A stretch of 23,678 nt of DNA from an uncultured Bacteroides sp. GTDB taxonomy: Bacteria; Bacteroidota; Bacteroidia; Bacteroidales; Bacteroidaceae. Under the pieces are notes generated by a model. The model was not told the origin of the DNA. It did not search any database and saw nothing but the letters and a program-made list of their open reading frames with translations. The position numbers and the translations under genes are program-made. The stretch's first letter is position 1. Every line of letters starts with the position of its first letter. The stretch lies in contig URDR01000042.1 in the NCBI GenBank assembly GCA_900546645.1, positions 1 through 23,678 on the forward strand. Reading direction: 5' to 3'. Below, piece after piece: positions 6,628-14,607 of this stretch.

Positions 6628-9498
6628 ATGAAAGATATATACAATAAATTAGTTCTTTCGACTGCCATGTTGGGACTTGTTCCAAATGGAATGATGGCGC
6701 ATCCTGCCCAAGAGAATGGTCTCGATTCTTTGGAGGTGGCTGACGCTAAGGTTCAAGTGGCTTTTCGTAAAGTAGCCCAAAGTGATTTGTTGGGAGGCGT
6801 GTCTGTAGTTGATGTACAGAAACAAGCAGAAAAGGATTATAATACAAATTGGACTAATAGTCTTGAAAATATGCAAGGTCTGATTGGCGGATGGAATGGA
6901 AACTCATTATGGGGAATGGATGGTGATAATGCTGGATATTTGGTATTGGTTGATGGAGTTCCACGTGATGCCAATAATGTATCACCCTCGGAAATTTCGC
7001 AGATAACCTTCTTGAAGGGGGCATCAGCTGTTGTTCTCTATGGAAGCCGAGCTGCTAAAGGAGCTATCTATATCACAACAAAGCGTGGAAAAAAACAGGA
7101 AAAACTCCAAATCGATGTACGTGCAAATACTGGATTTTATATAGCTAAGAGCTATCCAAAGTACTTGGGGTCTGCAGAATACATGTCTTTGTATAACGAA
7201 GCATTGGTTAATGACCATCTTTCTCCGCTTTATAGCGAAAGTGATATTTATAATTATGCATCAGGAGCAAATCCATATCGTTTCCCTAATCTAGACTATT
7301 ATGCTTCCGACTATTTGAAGAAGGCATATAATCGAAGTGACGCTTCTGTTGAGTTTTCAGGAGGAAACAGGCGGGTACAGTTCTATTCCAATGTAAATTA
7401 TTACCGTCATGGAGATTTCTTCAAGTTCGGTGAGGCAAAAGACAGTTATACAAATCGCTTGAGTATTCGTGGTAATGTTGATATCGCCATTAATGATTTT
7501 ATTTCATCTTATGCGAATACTAATGTTACTTTTTATGATGTCCGTTCAGGAAGAAGCACGCATCCAGACGGAAATGATTACTGGAGTGAGGCATCTACCA
7601 TGCGTCCCAACCGAATCAGTCCGTTGGTTCCATTAAACTATATTGATTCGAATGCGTTGGCATCATTAGGCTTGATGAATATTAACAATAATCTTTTTGG
7701 AGGTGCCTTCTTGGCTGGTACCCAAACCGATTCACGCAATATTATTGCCGACTACTATGCTGCTGGTTATTCTAAGTTTACAAGCCGTCAGTTCCAATTT
7801 GATACAGGTATTGATTTCGACTTGAATAAAGTTCTGCGTGGACTTTCGTTCCACTTCCAATTTGCTGTTGACTATCAAACTTCCTATACTACATCGTATA
7901 ATAATTCATACCGTATCTATACGCCAGTATGGAGTAATCATAACGGAAACGATGTTATTACGTCAATGACATATGAAGGAAATGATGAAAAGTCTGGAGT
8001 GCAGAATATAGGAAATAGCGTTGATAATCAAACTATTGCGATGTCTGCGCATTTTGATTATAATCGGACTTTTAATAAAGATCATAATGTGTCGGCTATG
8101 TTGCTTGCCAATGGTTTCCAAAAAACAATGTCTGGTGTTTATCATCGCACAAGTAATGCCAATTTAGGTGTGTTGTTGGGATATGATTACCAGAAAAAGT
8201 ATTATGCTGAATTTAGTGGAGCTGCTATTCATTCAGCCAAGTTGGCAGAAGGACACCGAAATGCATTTTCTCCTTCTTTAACTTTAGGTTGGAAGTTGAG
8301 CAATGAGGATTTTCTGAAAAACTCTACGGTTGTAGATGACTTGACAGTAGGTATGTCTGGTTCAATACTTAATCAGGACATTGACATCAGTGGCTATTAT
8401 TTATATGCTCCTAAGTTTGATCAGGTAGGTGGCTCTTGGTTTGGATGGTATGATGGCTCGGGTGAAAATTCAACTGTATCCAAACAAGGCGGAAATGAAA
8501 AACTTTCATTCATCAAGCGTAAAGAGTTGTCGGCTTATTTACGCACTTCTTTATGGAATAAGCTGGTAACTGCTGATGTAAACTTTTTCGTGAATTCAAC
8601 AGAAGGTTTGCTGATTCAGCCAACAACTTTGTATCCGTCTTACTTCTCAGCATATTATCCTGAAAATTCGTTTGTTCCGTATATCAATTTTAATAACAAC
8701 AAGCGTATAGGATTTGACTTTGCTGTTAATGTGAATAAAAAAATAGGTGAGGCAGACTTGTCTTTAGGGGTAACTGGAACATATTATAATACAACGGCTA
8801 CCCAGCGGGATGAGAACTATAAGGATGCCTATCAAAACCGAGTAGGAAAGCCTGTTGATGGTATTTGGGGATTGGAATGTGAAGGCTTTTTCCACAGTGA
8901 TGAAGAAGTGGCTTCTTCTCCTAAACAAACTTTTGGTGGAACCGTGCGCAAGGGTGACTTAAAGTATAAAGACCAGAATGGTGATCAGGTTATTGATAGT
9001 AAAGATGAAGTTTATTTAGGTCGTGGCGGATGGTATGGTTCTCCTTTCACCTTAGGTCTCAACTTTACTGCCAAATGGAAAAACTTTACTTTATTTGCAC
9101 TTGGAACAGGAGGTTTTGGTGGCTATGGAATGAAAAATAGCTCTTATTATTGGGTTTATGGTGAAGGTAAGTATTCTGAAGTGGTACGAGGTCGTTGGAC
9201 GGAGGAAACTGCTGCTACTGCTACTTATCCTCGTTTAACTACAGAAACAGGTGCTAATAACTTCCGCAACTCTACTTTCTGGTTGTACAAGAATAATCAC
9301 TTTGAACTGGCAAAAGTTCAGTTGACTTACGATTTCCCTAAGAAGTGGTTGCGCAAATCCCTTATTAAGGATGTTTCTGCTTATGTGAGCGGGTCAAATT
9401 TATTGACTATATCGAAAGAACGTGAAATGTTAGAGATGAATGTTGGTGCTGCACCTCAGACTCGTTTTTATAATATAGGGGTTAAGGTTGCTTTCTAA
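6628..9498 (+). CDS. xusC: SusC-like TonB-dependent transporter without N-terminal extension, XusC type
   Basis: This is a second SusC-family transporter (956 aa), about 100 residues shorter than its neighbour. After a signal peptide (about 1-26, ...GMMAHPA) there is no carboxypeptidase-D-like domain. The mature protein begins almost at a TonB-box-like segment, VQVAFRKV (42-49), followed by SDLLGGVSVVDV and a short plug (about 55-155, with YLVLVDGVPRD and GAIYITTKRG). A barrel follows, ending in FYNIGVKVAF. It lacks the usual EEVVVVGYG box. The second SusC-like protein of xus-type clusters is known to be this shorter form. It starts 37 bases after the previous stop, and the partner SusD gene begins only two bases after its own stop, so the two are surely co-transcribed. 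Its substrate is inferred to be xylan-derived oligosaccharides. Confidence 0.85.
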   Translation: MKDIYNKLVLSTAMLGLVPNGMMAHPAQENGLDSLEVADAKVQVAFRKVAQSDLLGGVSVVDVQKQAEKDYNTNWTNSLENMQGLIGGWNGNSLWGMDGDNAGYLVLVDGVPRDANNVSPSEISQITFLKGASAVVLYGSRAAKGAIYITTKRGKKQEKLQIDVRANTGFYIAKSYPKYLGSAEYMSLYNEALVNDHLSPLYSESDIYNYASGANPYRFPNLDYYASDYLKKAYNRSDASVEFSGGNRRVQFYSNVNYYRHGDFFKFGEAKDSYTNRLSIRGNVDIAINDFISSYANTNVTFYDVRSGRSTHPDGNDYWSEASTMRPNRISPLVPLNYIDSNALASLGLMNINNNLFGGAFLAGTQTDSRNIIADYYAAGYSKFTSRQFQFDTGIDFDLNKVLRGLSFHFQFAVDYQTSYTTSYNNSYRIYTPVWSNHNGNDVITSMTYEGNDEKSGVQNIGNSVDNQTIAMSAHFDYNRTFNKDHNVSAMLLANGFQKTMSGVYHRTSNANLGVLLGYDYQKKYYAEFSGAAIHSAKLAEGHRNAFSPSLTLGWKLSNEDFLKNSTVVDDLTVGMSGSILNQDIDISGYYLYAPKFDQVGGSWFGWYDGSGENSTVSKQGGNEKLSFIKRKELSAYLRTSLWNKLVTADVNFFVNSTEGLLIQPTTLYPSYFSAYYPENSFVPYINFNNNKRIGFDFAVNVNKKIGEADLSLGVTGTYYNTTATQRDENYKDAYQNRVGKPVDGIWGLECEGFFHSDEEVASSPKQTFGGTVRKGDLKYKDQNGDQVIDSKDEVYLGRGGWYGSPFTLGLNFTAKWKNFTLFALGTGGFGGYGMKNSSYYWVYGEGKYSEVVRGRWTEETAATATYPRLTTETGANNFRNSTFWLYKNNHFELAKVQLTYDFPKKWLRKSLIKDVSAYVSGSNLLTISKEREMLEMNVGAAPQTRFYNIGVKVAF

Positions 9499-9500
9499 AA

Positions 9501-11291
9501 ATGAAGATTATGAATAAATTAGTAAAGATAATGGCTTTTATGCCTCTGTTGTTATGTGCCTGTGACGATTTGTTTGAGCCAGCAATAGAAAATAACAGGG
9601 ACTTGGAATCAATGTACGAGGAACCTTCTTATGCTCAAGGAGTTATGATAAATGCCTATTTGTTGCTCCCTTATAATTCTGCCCCTACAAGCGACGTAGC
9701 AACAGACGATGCTGTTTCGAACGATAATGGAAATGCTTGGCGTTCTATTTGTACAGGAGCATGGACTTCCCAAAATGATCCGGCCTCGCAATGGAAAGAC
9801 CGTTATAATGCCATTCAATATTTAAATTTGTTTCTTGAACGGGCTGATGACGTGAAATGGGCACGTGACGAACGTGTGAAGAAAATGTTTGCCGACCGTT
9901 TGAAAGGAGAGGCTTATGGTTTGCGTGCTTTGCAACTGTTCTATTTGTTACGCGCACATGGTGGTGTGTCGGCTGATGGACAGTTGTTGGGAGTTCCTAT
10001 CAAAACTCATTCAGAGAATTCGGAGTCTGATTTTTCTGCTCCCCGTGATACCTATCAAGCCTGTGTTGAGCAGATTTTAGAGGATTGTAAAACGGCTATT
10101 GAATTGCTCCCTCTAGATTATAAAACGCATTCAGAAGCTGAAATTCCTCAGAAGTATAAGGATTTGGGCGTTGTGAAAGCATCCGATTATGACCGTGTAA
10201 ATGGATCTCATATGGGAGGTCGTATTACCCGGCGTATTGTTGAAGCTATACAGGCTCAGGTTTCACTGATGGCAGCCAGCCCAGCATACAGTGAAGGTTC
10301 TGGCATGACTTGGGAGGATGCAGCCGATTATGCGGCTATTGTGCTTGATCGAATCTCTGGAATCAATGGAATGGATGAAGATGGAAACACATGGTATGCT
10401 AATACTCAGGAAATTAATGATATAGCTTCAGGAGCAGTTCCTGCTGAAATTATATGGAGAAGCGATAAGGGGGATAGTAACTCTTTGGAAAGTGATAATT
10501 TCCCACCTACGTTATATGGTAAGGGGCGTGTTAATCCAACCCAAAATCTTGTAGATGCCTTTCCGATGGCGAATGGTTATCCAATAACTGATGAGATACA
10601 TTCTGGATACGATGCGAACGACCCTTATCTAAACCGTGACCCTCGTTTGGCAACTTATATCTTGTTAAATGGAGGAACTCAGGGACCTGGTGATAAAACT
10701 ATTACTACCGGGGCTTATGGTACAGATAATGACGCATTGAACAAGGAATTGGGACGTTCTACACGTACGGGTTATTATTTACGTAAACTTCTTCGTAAAG
10801 ACTGTAACATAGACCCGAATTACAATACTACTCAAAAGCATTATACAGCTCGGATTCGATATACAGAAATCTTTTTGGCTTATGCAGAAGCAGCCAATGA
10901 AGCTTGGGGACCGCAGGGAAAAGGTACGCATGACTATAGCGCTTACGATGTAATCAAGAAAATTCGCAGTCGGGCTGGATTGGGTAAGGAAAATGGTGAC
11001 GCATATCTTGAAAGCATAAAAAATGATGTTGATAAAATGCGTGAATTGATACGTAATGAGCGCCGTTTGGAACTTTGTTTTGAAAACATCCGTTTCTATG
11101 ACTTGCGTCGCTGGAAAGCTGATTTGACCGAAGGTGCAAGAGGAATGAATATCACCCAGCAGGCAAATGGAGTTTTGAAATATACTCCTATAGACGTAGA
11201 AGTCAGAGATTTTAAACCTTATATGAATTATGGTCCTATTCCTTATACCGAAGTGTTGAACTTTGGCTTTTTACAAAATCAAGGATGGTGA
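9501..11291 (+). CDS. xusD: SusD-like surface glycan-binding lipoprotein, XusD type
   Basis: This SusD/RagB-family lipoprotein (596 aa) is the partner of the preceding SusC-like protein. The signal peptide ends in LCAC with the lipidated Cys at residue 21 and an acidic D-D directly after, the usual surface-export signature. Family features are LKGEAYGLRALQLFYLLRAHGG in the N-terminal half, IFLAYAEAANEAWGP and the C-terminal signature RNERRLELCFENIRFYDLRRW, and the end LQNQGW. Start ATG 9501 is two bases after the previous stop. An in-frame ATG three codons on (MKIM-N) is an equally possible start and would not change the signal. It is fourth in the operon. Binding of xylan is inferred from synteny. 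Confidence 0.9.
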   Translation: MKIMNKLVKIMAFMPLLLCACDDLFEPAIENNRDLESMYEEPSYAQGVMINAYLLLPYNSAPTSDVATDDAVSNDNGNAWRSICTGAWTSQNDPASQWKDRYNAIQYLNLFLERADDVKWARDERVKKMFADRLKGEAYGLRALQLFYLLRAHGGVSADGQLLGVPIKTHSENSESDFSAPRDTYQACVEQILEDCKTAIELLPLDYKTHSEAEIPQKYKDLGVVKASDYDRVNGSHMGGRITRRIVEAIQAQVSLMAASPAYSEGSGMTWEDAADYAAIVLDRISGINGMDEDGNTWYANTQEINDIASGAVPAEIIWRSDKGDSNSLESDNFPPTLYGKGRVNPTQNLVDAFPMANGYPITDEIHSGYDANDPYLNRDPRLATYILLNGGTQGPGDKTITTGAYGTDNDALNKELGRSTRTGYYLRKLLRKDCNIDPNYNTTQKHYTARIRYTEIFLAYAEAANEAWGPQGKGTHDYSAYDVIKKIRSRAGLGKENGDAYLESIKNDVDKMRELIRNERRLELCFENIRFYDLRRWKADLTEGARGMNITQQANGVLKYTPIDVEVRDFKPYMNYGPIPYTEVLNFGFLQNQGW

Positions 11292-11323
11292 TTATTAGAT
11301 AATTAGATGATAAAAATTAAAAC

Positions 11324-12358
11324 ATGAAAAAGATTAATTCGTTTTCTATATTGTTGACGGGAGTTGCTTCAATGTTAGTAATGTCGTGTAAGAATGGTGA
11401 TGCTGAGTTTCCTAATTATAATAATTCTTCTGTCTATTTTGCTTACCAGTCTCCGGTTCGTACTTTAGTAATGGGTGAGGATACCTATGACACGACGCTT
11501 GACAATGAACATAAATGTCAGATTTATGCTACAATGGGCGGTGCATATAGTGGAAGCGGCTCTGTAGTGGTTGATGTTATGGTCGATGATGAATTGTGCA
11601 AAAACTTGTTTTTTGATGGAGGCGCAACCCGTCCTGTCAAGCCCATGCCGAAAAACTATTATTCATTGTCGTCTGATAAGATTATATTGAATCAGAATAA
11701 CAACCTGATGGGTGCTGTAGATGTGCAGTTTACCGATGATTTTTTCAATAATCCTGAATCTTTGGAAAACACGTACGTGATACCTTTGCGTATGGTGGGT
11801 GTGACCAATGCAGACTCTATCTTGTCTGGAGTTCCTAAAACCGAGAATGCAGCTTGGACAAATGCAGAGATGTGGGAAGTGGCACCTAAAAACTATGTTC
11901 TTTATTGTGTAAAATATATTAATAAATGGGCAGCTAAATACTTACGCAGAGGTGTTGATAAGATTACAGAAAATGGAAATACTATAGAGAACAAACGTCA
12001 TGCAGCTTATGTAGAGGACGATGAAGTTTGTCAGGTTTCTACGCGTAATTTAAATACTGCAGTATTTCCGGTTTCTACTGTTGTTGGAACCAATACATTG
12101 ACCTGTAACTTGCTCCTTTCATTTAATGAAAACGGAGAGTGTACCATTACTTCTGACACTCCAGATTATCCGGCAAGTGGAACTGGAAAGTTCGTTGAAA
12201 AAGGAGATAAGAATAGTTGGGGGAATAAAGATCGTAACGTTCTATACCTAGAGTATAATGTGGATTTTGGAGTTCGTCAGTATCAAACAAACGATACGTT
12301 AGTGGTTCAGACTCGTAACATTGCATTTGAAACATTCTCACCGACCTATAAAAACTAA
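11324..12358 (+). CDS. xusE: Surface lipoprotein with DUF1735 (BT_3987-like) domain, XusE type
   Basis: This predicted outer-membrane lipoprotein (344 aa) has the lipobox VMSC at Cys22. The N-terminal half (about 28-165, with YNNSSVYFAYQSPVRTL, YYSLSSDKIIL and DVQFTDDFF) has the pattern of the BT_3987-like, DUF1735 domain found beside SusD genes. The C-terminal half (about 190-344, with YINKWAAKYLRRGVD and LLLSFNENGECTITS) looks like the beta-rich domain annotated as DUF5627 in XusE proteins. In xus clusters this gene sits between the second susD and the GH10 xylanase gene, exactly as here (20 bases before the next start). It is probably a surface glycan-binding protein. I see no catalytic motif. 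The domain names are from memory of the family and were not searched. Confidence 0.8.
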   Translation: MKKINSFSILLTGVASMLVMSCKNGDAEFPNYNNSSVYFAYQSPVRTLVMGEDTYDTTLDNEHKCQIYATMGGAYSGSGSVVVDVMVDDELCKNLFFDGGATRPVKPMPKNYYSLSSDKIILNQNNNLMGAVDVQFTDDFFNNPESLENTYVIPLRMVGVTNADSILSGVPKTENAAWTNAEMWEVAPKNYVLYCVKYINKWAAKYLRRGVDKITENGNTIENKRHAAYVEDDEVCQVSTRNLNTAVFPVSTVVGTNTLTCNLLLSFNENGECTITSDTPDYPASGTGKFVEKGDKNSWGNKDRNVLYLEYNVDFGVRQYQTNDTLVVQTRNIAFETFSPTYKN

Positions 12359-12378
12359 TATTTTAAAATGGAATAGCT

Positions 12379-14172
12379 ATGAAATACTATAATAAATTGT
12401 TGTTAGGGGCAATTTCTTTAGGAATATTGACGGCTTGCGCAGACGAAAGTCTGCTGCAGCCCGGTGAATCCGTACAAAAACCGGAAGAAATGGTTCAGTT
12501 GGAATACCTAAATCAGTATGATGTGCTGAAGAATTATGTAAATCGAGGTGAAAACCCCAACTTTAAACTTGGTGTTGCTATTGCGGCTAGTGATTTCTTG
12601 AAGAAGGAATTGGTATATGGTTTGGCTGTATCAAACTTTGATGAAATGACAGCGGGAAACGCAATGAAATATGCATCAATAGTGAAGGATGATGGTTCTG
12701 TCGATTTTTCTCAAGTAACCAGTTTTGTTCAGACAGCTAAGGAAGCCGGTATGACCGTTTATGGTCATACATTGTGCTGGCATTCACAGCAAAACAAAAC
12801 CTATTTGGAAAAATTGATTGCTCCAACAGTCAACCCAGGGGAGGGGGGTGATGGTGGACGTTGTTTGGTATTGAAAAATGCATCGGCTCTTGCTAATAAT
12901 TATGATGCACAGACTTGGTACCAGTTTGATGCTCCACTAGCCAATGGACAGGAATATGAACTGAAGTTTATGGCGAAAGCTAGTAGTGATTTTGCCCCTG
13001 AAATTTATCTGCAGTCATCTCTTGGGGGTAACCAGCAGTATCCTGGAAGCGTATCAACCATCGGAACCACTTGGCAGGAAATAACCTTTCCTATCACTCC
13101 ATCGGATGCGCTAGTTGATAGAGTAGCTTTTAATTTTGGCTCCTTAGCTGGAGAGATTTATATTGATAATATAACACTTACAGCCGATGGTTCAAATGAA
13201 AATTTGATAGCGAACAGTGACTTTGAAGATGGAACGATAACAGGGTGGACTGGTTGGACTCCTGGTAAGTTTGAGACAATCTCTGAGGATGGAAAAGGTT
13301 ATGCATGGGGTCAGATTGAAGAAATGTCTGATGAAGAGAAAAAAATGGTTTTGACCAACGCTTTGGAAGATTGGATTAAAGGCATGATGGCTGCTTGTAA
13401 GGAAAATCCAAACATTGAAGAAGGTGAAAGTGCAGGAGCTACTTTGGTGAAAGCATGGGATGTGGTGAATGAACCGATGTCGGATCGTTATCCTTCGCAA
13501 CTGAAGTCGGCTGCAACAGAAGGTGAGGAGAACGCTGCTCAGAGTTTCTATTGGCAAGACTATTTGGGAAAAGAATATGCACGTGAGGTGGTTAAATTTG
13601 CTCGCAAATATGGTGGCGAAGATCTAAAATTGTTTGTGAACGATTATAACCTTGAAGCTGCTTATAACAATAATGCGAAGTGTCAGGGATTGATTGATAT
13701 GATTGCTTATTGGGAAGCAGATGGTGTGACGATAATTGATGGAATTGCTACACAAATGCACGTATCTTATTCATTGAATCCGGAGGAACAGGCTAAAAAT
13801 GAAGCCTGTGTGGTGAAGATGTTCCAACTGTTGGCTGCATCTGGGAAGCTTGTCAAAATATCAGAGTTAGATATGGGTATATTAGATGAGAGCGGAACTG
13901 AAATTAAAACAGAAAATGTAACATTAGAACAGCAGAAGTTGATGTCTGACTACTATCAGTTTATTATTTCTAAATACTTTGAAATAATTCCACAGTCACA
14001 GCGTTATGGCATTACTCAATGGAGTCCGGCAGATAGCCCTGTAGGGAGTGGGTGGCGCGCAGGTTTGCCTATCGGATTATGGAACTTGAACTACGATCGC
14101 AAACCAACCTATGCAGGTTTTGCCAATGGATTGGCCGGAAAAATTATTGAACCGGAATCTACAGGAAAATAG
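12379..14172 (+). CDS. xyn10C: GH10 endo-1,4-beta-xylanase, surface lipoprotein with split catalytic domain
   Basis: This family 10 glycoside hydrolase (597 aa) cleaves internal beta-1,4-xylosidic bonds of xylan. The signal peptide ends in LTAC (Cys20), followed by A-D-E, so it should sit on the outer surface. GH10 part one is about 58-150, with substrate-binding GHTLCWHSQ (129-137). GH10 part two is about 316-588, with the acid/base Glu365 in WDVVNEPM, nucleophile Glu496 in ISELDMG, TQMH (458-461) and ITQWSPADS (545-553). Between them is an insert of about 165 residues with CBM4-like sequence, known in position from Prevotella and Bacteroides Xyn10 enzymes. Its order is odd: the distal CBM4 part (about 158-270, ending IYIDNITLT) comes before the usual first-strand segment NLIANSDFEDG...GWTGW (275-293). 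It is the last gene of the operon, followed by a strong terminator. Activity on xylan is very likely. Confidence 0.93.
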   Translation: MKYYNKLLLGAISLGILTACADESLLQPGESVQKPEEMVQLEYLNQYDVLKNYVNRGENPNFKLGVAIAASDFLKKELVYGLAVSNFDEMTAGNAMKYASIVKDDGSVDFSQVTSFVQTAKEAGMTVYGHTLCWHSQQNKTYLEKLIAPTVNPGEGGDGGRCLVLKNASALANNYDAQTWYQFDAPLANGQEYELKFMAKASSDFAPEIYLQSSLGGNQQYPGSVSTIGTTWQEITFPITPSDALVDRVAFNFGSLAGEIYIDNITLTADGSNENLIANSDFEDGTITGWTGWTPGKFETISEDGKGYAWGQIEEMSDEEKKMVLTNALEDWIKGMMAACKENPNIEEGESAGATLVKAWDVVNEPMSDRYPSQLKSAATEGEENAAQSFYWQDYLGKEYAREVVKFARKYGGEDLKLFVNDYNLEAAYNNNAKCQGLIDMIAYWEADGVTIIDGIATQMHVSYSLNPEEQAKNEACVVKMFQLLAASGKLVKISELDMGILDESGTEIKTENVTLEQQKLMSDYYQFIISKYFEIIPQSQRYGITQWSPADSPVGSGWRAGLPIGLWNLNYDRKPTYAGFANGLAGKIIEPESTGK

Positions 14173-14199
14173 GAGAAAATAAAATGTAAAATTACAAGA

Positions 14200-14235
14200 T
14201 TGCCTTCAATTTGTAAATGTGCAAATTGGAGGCAA
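14200..14235 (+). other. Long hairpin just after the xylanase gene
   Basis: TTGCCTTCAATTTG (14200-14213) pairs with CAAATTGGAGGCAA (14222-14235): 14 pairs, one of them G-U, with an eight-base loop. No T-run follows, so it is less likely to terminate alone. It may protect the 3' end of the operon mRNA or act together with the terminator 15 bases further on. Confidence 0.5.
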
Positions 14236-14250
14236 TTCAAGATAGGGTGA

Positions 14251-14286
14251 GACTTCATGCTGACTGGCATGAGGTCTTTCTTTTTG
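14251..14286 (+). terminator. Rho-independent terminator of the xylan operon
   Basis: GACTTCATGC (14251-14260) pairs with GCATGAGGTC (14268-14277), with one G-U pair, and is followed by TTTCTTTTTG. It lies about 80 bases after the xylanase stop codon. It separates the six-gene operon from the second SusC/SusD operon, which therefore needs its own promoter. Confidence 0.8.
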
Positions 14287-14487
14287 TATAATGTATTATT
14301 ATATATCGTTTAGGGTGGATAATAAATGGGGTTACTGATTTGTGCTTGTGGTAGGTAAACGGATAGAATATTTCCAAGTGGATTGAAGGAATTAACTTTA
14401 AAAATGTTGATTATAAATCCCTAAAAGGAGTAGATAAGTATATAATCTTTAACGAAAGGGTATTCAATGTTTCATTCATGATATAAA

Positions 14488-14517
14488 ATGTAACATGATT
14501 GATATGTGAAGTAATGT
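14488..14517 (+). promoter_or_regulatory. Second copy of the ATGTAACAT operator-like site
   Basis: The palindrome ATGTAACAT (14488-14496) matches the core of both copies upstream of the xylan operon. It begins exactly 80 bp before the -7 element at 14568, the same distance as the first copy in the xylan operon (1231 to 1311). A degenerate second copy, AAGTAATGT (14509-14517, six of nine bases), is offset by 21 bp, close to the 20 bp seen upstream. Co-regulation of the two operons is inferred. Confidence 0.55.
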
Positions 14518-14567
14518 ACAGAATAGTTTGTGGTCTGCTCTTGCAAATAAAAAAAAGGTGAATGCTC

Positions 14568-14575
14568 TATATTTG
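14568..14575 (+). promoter_or_regulatory. Bacteroidota -7 promoter element of the second transporter operon
   Basis: TATATTTG fits TAnnTTTG. A possible but over-spaced -33 TTG is at 14541-14543. Transcription would begin near 14582, leaving a leader of only about 25 bases before the ATG at 14608. That is much shorter than the leader of the xylan operon. Confidence 0.6.
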
Positions 14576-14607
14576 CGACAGTAAATCAATACTTAAATTT
14601 TTACGTT

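Larger units (their letters stand above)
14173..14607 (+). other. Intergenic region between the two transporter operons
   Basis: This 435-base gap has no credible gene. It holds the end structures of the xylan operon (to 14286), an AT-rich segment of about 200 bases in which I see nothing specific, the ATGTAACAT operator-like site at 14488, and the promoter at 14568 for the following SusC gene. Confidence 0.7.

Noticed and set aside
13192..13557. Open frame of 121 codons on the minus strand opposite the xylanase gene.
   Set aside because: It is antisense to the GH10 catalytic region, and its composition is that of a reverse-strand shadow.
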